NCBI GenBank assembly: GCA_020650975.1
Contig: JAIPMN010043052.1
Location: 1,527 to 21,746 of the forward strand
Direction of reading: 5' to 3'
Length of the DNA: 20,220 bases
Origin: Apostichopus californicus
Lineage: Eukaryota > Echinodermata > Holothuroidea > Aspidochirotida > Stichopodidae
Below are positions 18,490 to 20,220 of this stretch, one piece after another. The translations under genes and the position numbers were made by a program. Below the pieces are notes generated by a model that was not told the origin of the DNA, made no database searches, and saw only the letters and a list, made by a program, of their open reading frames with translations. Positions within the stretch are counted from its first letter, which is position 1. The number at the start of each line of letters is the position of its first letter.

Positions 18490-20190
18490 ACTAAACGTAT
18501 CGCGAATTTGGTCTGATATATATTTACCATTCTAATTTTGCATTACATTTCCTCACTGTTGACGGAAGGCATAGAGAACGGAAATGGAGATTTGAAAAGC
18601 GATCCAATTTCACGATTTGACTACATTCTCTTACGAAGCCATGCGTAAATAATGCCAGGCATCCTCTGATAAGCGGAGAACCACTTAAGTTTCTATGATG
18701 TATTTAATTATAAATGACTTCATGACATCTGTATACACGTGGTGGAAATGTGATCCTGACATCATCCAACTTTTATTACATTAACATTCTGACTGCGTAT
18801 ATCACGCTATAGAAAACCTATTCCAAATGGCTTCAATGGTTTGGTATGAAATATAAAAAAACGGTAGCTAGCATGTGATTCATCTTCTGAAGACAAGGAA
18901 GCTACAATTGCGCCTGTACCACGAAAGCAATTTTATCACATACAGCAATTCACGTAAAATTTAACAACATGATAAAAATCATTTTCAAACTCGCAGAGCA
19001 AACGTTCCCTTTAAGTCAGACTGTATATTATACGAAAGCCGAAGTAAATGAAAATTTCGGAACATTTTAGCTTCAATTTGTGGTTCCTCTTTTCCTGAAT
19101 GATCAATTGAGCGAATCGGGTAATAAAGTATAGGTAGGTCAATGACTCTAAAGGTTGAAACAAACGTACTTCACATTAGCCTAGCGTTACAGAAATTGGG
19201 GACAGAGAAACAGGTTATATGATAGACACCAATCCGACGAAATGGCAATCATCTCCAAGACATCTAAAAGGCAACGTTCAATGAGGCATATAGTCAAGTG
19301 TCTACTTCTATTCGGATATTAGCTTCATCCAGGTTCGACATATGCAGTTGAGATAAAGTATAAAAAAAATATGATTTGGCATTTGTTAAAACGACAAAAG
19401 TGGTACAAATATGAACAATACAACTAAGCAATGCATGTTATGATTGAAAGAGTAAACCGGTTGGAAGACGTTTGTCGTTTCGAAAAGCATCTGTCAGAAT
19501 CATTTGCAAAAGCTCATCTTGATAACATATTTCATCGGTAAGGAATCAATTTCAGTATGAAATATCTATCGACCACAACACGAGCTTATTGACACAAAGT
19601 AATCTACTACTCGCTAAAGTCATAAGACTTTTTTTTAGAGCTATTGCATGTAAATAGAAAACCTTCATGCACATAAATTTAAAAAAAAATTAAAATACAG
19701 CGTTCGAATTACAGTGTTTTATATTATAACACAATCTGCATATGAAACATGTTTCAAAATAACTGGACGTTTAGTGAATGTATTTCTCTCTGAAGAAAAC
19801 TAGAATGTTATAAACTAATAACTTTATGTACATATAACGTGTGAAAAAAAATGTCTTCTTTTTCGACCATCCTCTAAACACGAAGCCCCTTTTTCCTTTC
19901 ATGTCAGGAACAAATAGTAAGTGATGCATCGCAGCATATCAATTTCTCAATGATGCTTAAGGAGCTTCGACAAACCCCATAATTAAAAGCAACCATTTCT
20001 ACTAGATTTTTGATACACGCTTAGTCGATAAACGCATAACATTAGTTATCATATTTACATCAAGTACAATTTCATGGATCCATTGATTCCACGGTCTAAT
20101 TTATAAAATTGTTCGGAAAGAAACAAATAATTAAGTAGAACATTTTCAAACAATTCCAAACTAGGATGATAAATAACTTCCATGTATAGC
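18490..20190. other. Non-coding stretch, nothing recognised
   Basis: AT-rich sequence with short A- and T-runs (for example near 19628 and 19680). No open frame longer than about 60 codons, element end or RNA gene was recognised. Confidence 0.45.
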
Positions 20191-20196
20191 TCCTGG

Positions 20197-20220
20197 TATT
20201 ATTATTATTATTATTATTAT
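20197..20220. repeat. (ATT)n microsatellite cut by window end
   Basis: Eight perfect trinucleotide units run to the last base, so the array continues beyond the window. Confidence 0.92.

Noticed and set aside
1..20220. tRNA, rRNA or a coordinated multi-gene system
   Set aside because: Scanning by eye for tRNA B-box strings (GGTTCGA) gave isolated partial matches without a cloverleaf. No gene cluster or defence-like operon is present.

Overview
The window looks like non-coding DNA from an animal genome, most likely a marine invertebrate. It is AT-rich and dominated by stop codons in all six frames. It holds degenerate non-LTR retrotransposon pieces, short inverted-repeat DNA elements, micro- and minisatellites, and a few isolated exon-sized open stretches. 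There are no bacterial-style gene rows, Shine-Dalgarno sites or operons. The hAT-type element with CAGGCGCGTAG ends and the CR1/jockey-like LINE tail recall echinoderm, hemichordate, cnidarian and mollusc genomes. An echinoderm is my best guess, but this is an impression and not a proof.

Layout. Positions 1-1995: poly-G edge, unannotatable AT-rich DNA, one possible element end near 660-730, and a C12A9 tract. Positions 1996-2096: TGTC microsatellite grading into degenerate tetranucleotides. Positions 2737-2982: a tentative pair of exon-like segments joined by a plausible 122-bp GT-AG intron. Positions 4560-4914: a GC-richer SINE-like repeat ending in (CTAAA)3. Positions 5176-5636: a minus-strand remnant resembling a LINE ORF1 protein. 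Positions 6077-6980: a 5'-truncated, mutated minus-strand LINE that keeps the end of its reverse-transcriptase ORF and a 3' UTR with a nested hairpin. Positions 7188-7911: a roughly 0.7-kb satellite built from GATAAC/GTTATC palindromes, followed by a GTAC-rich quasi-palindrome at 8045-8143.

Positions 9687-9887: a 201-bp MITE-like element with perfect 13-bp inverted ends. Positions 11003-11133: an 11-bp tandem array closed at both ends by palindromes. Positions 13235-13495: an unidentified open frame. Positions 14351-14603: a polypyrimidine minisatellite of eight units. Positions 15704-16003: a 284-bp hAT-type MITE with an 8-bp target-site duplication. Positions 18283-18483: a minus-strand exon-like open segment. 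Positions 20197-20220: an ATT microsatellite cut by the window end.

No complete protein-coding gene, tRNA, rRNA or CRISPR array can be supported. The genes do not form a recognisable system. What is readable is the history of repeat insertion and tandem expansion. The best-supported items are the tandem repeats, the hAT MITE and the LINE tail. The exon candidates are weak and are marked so.
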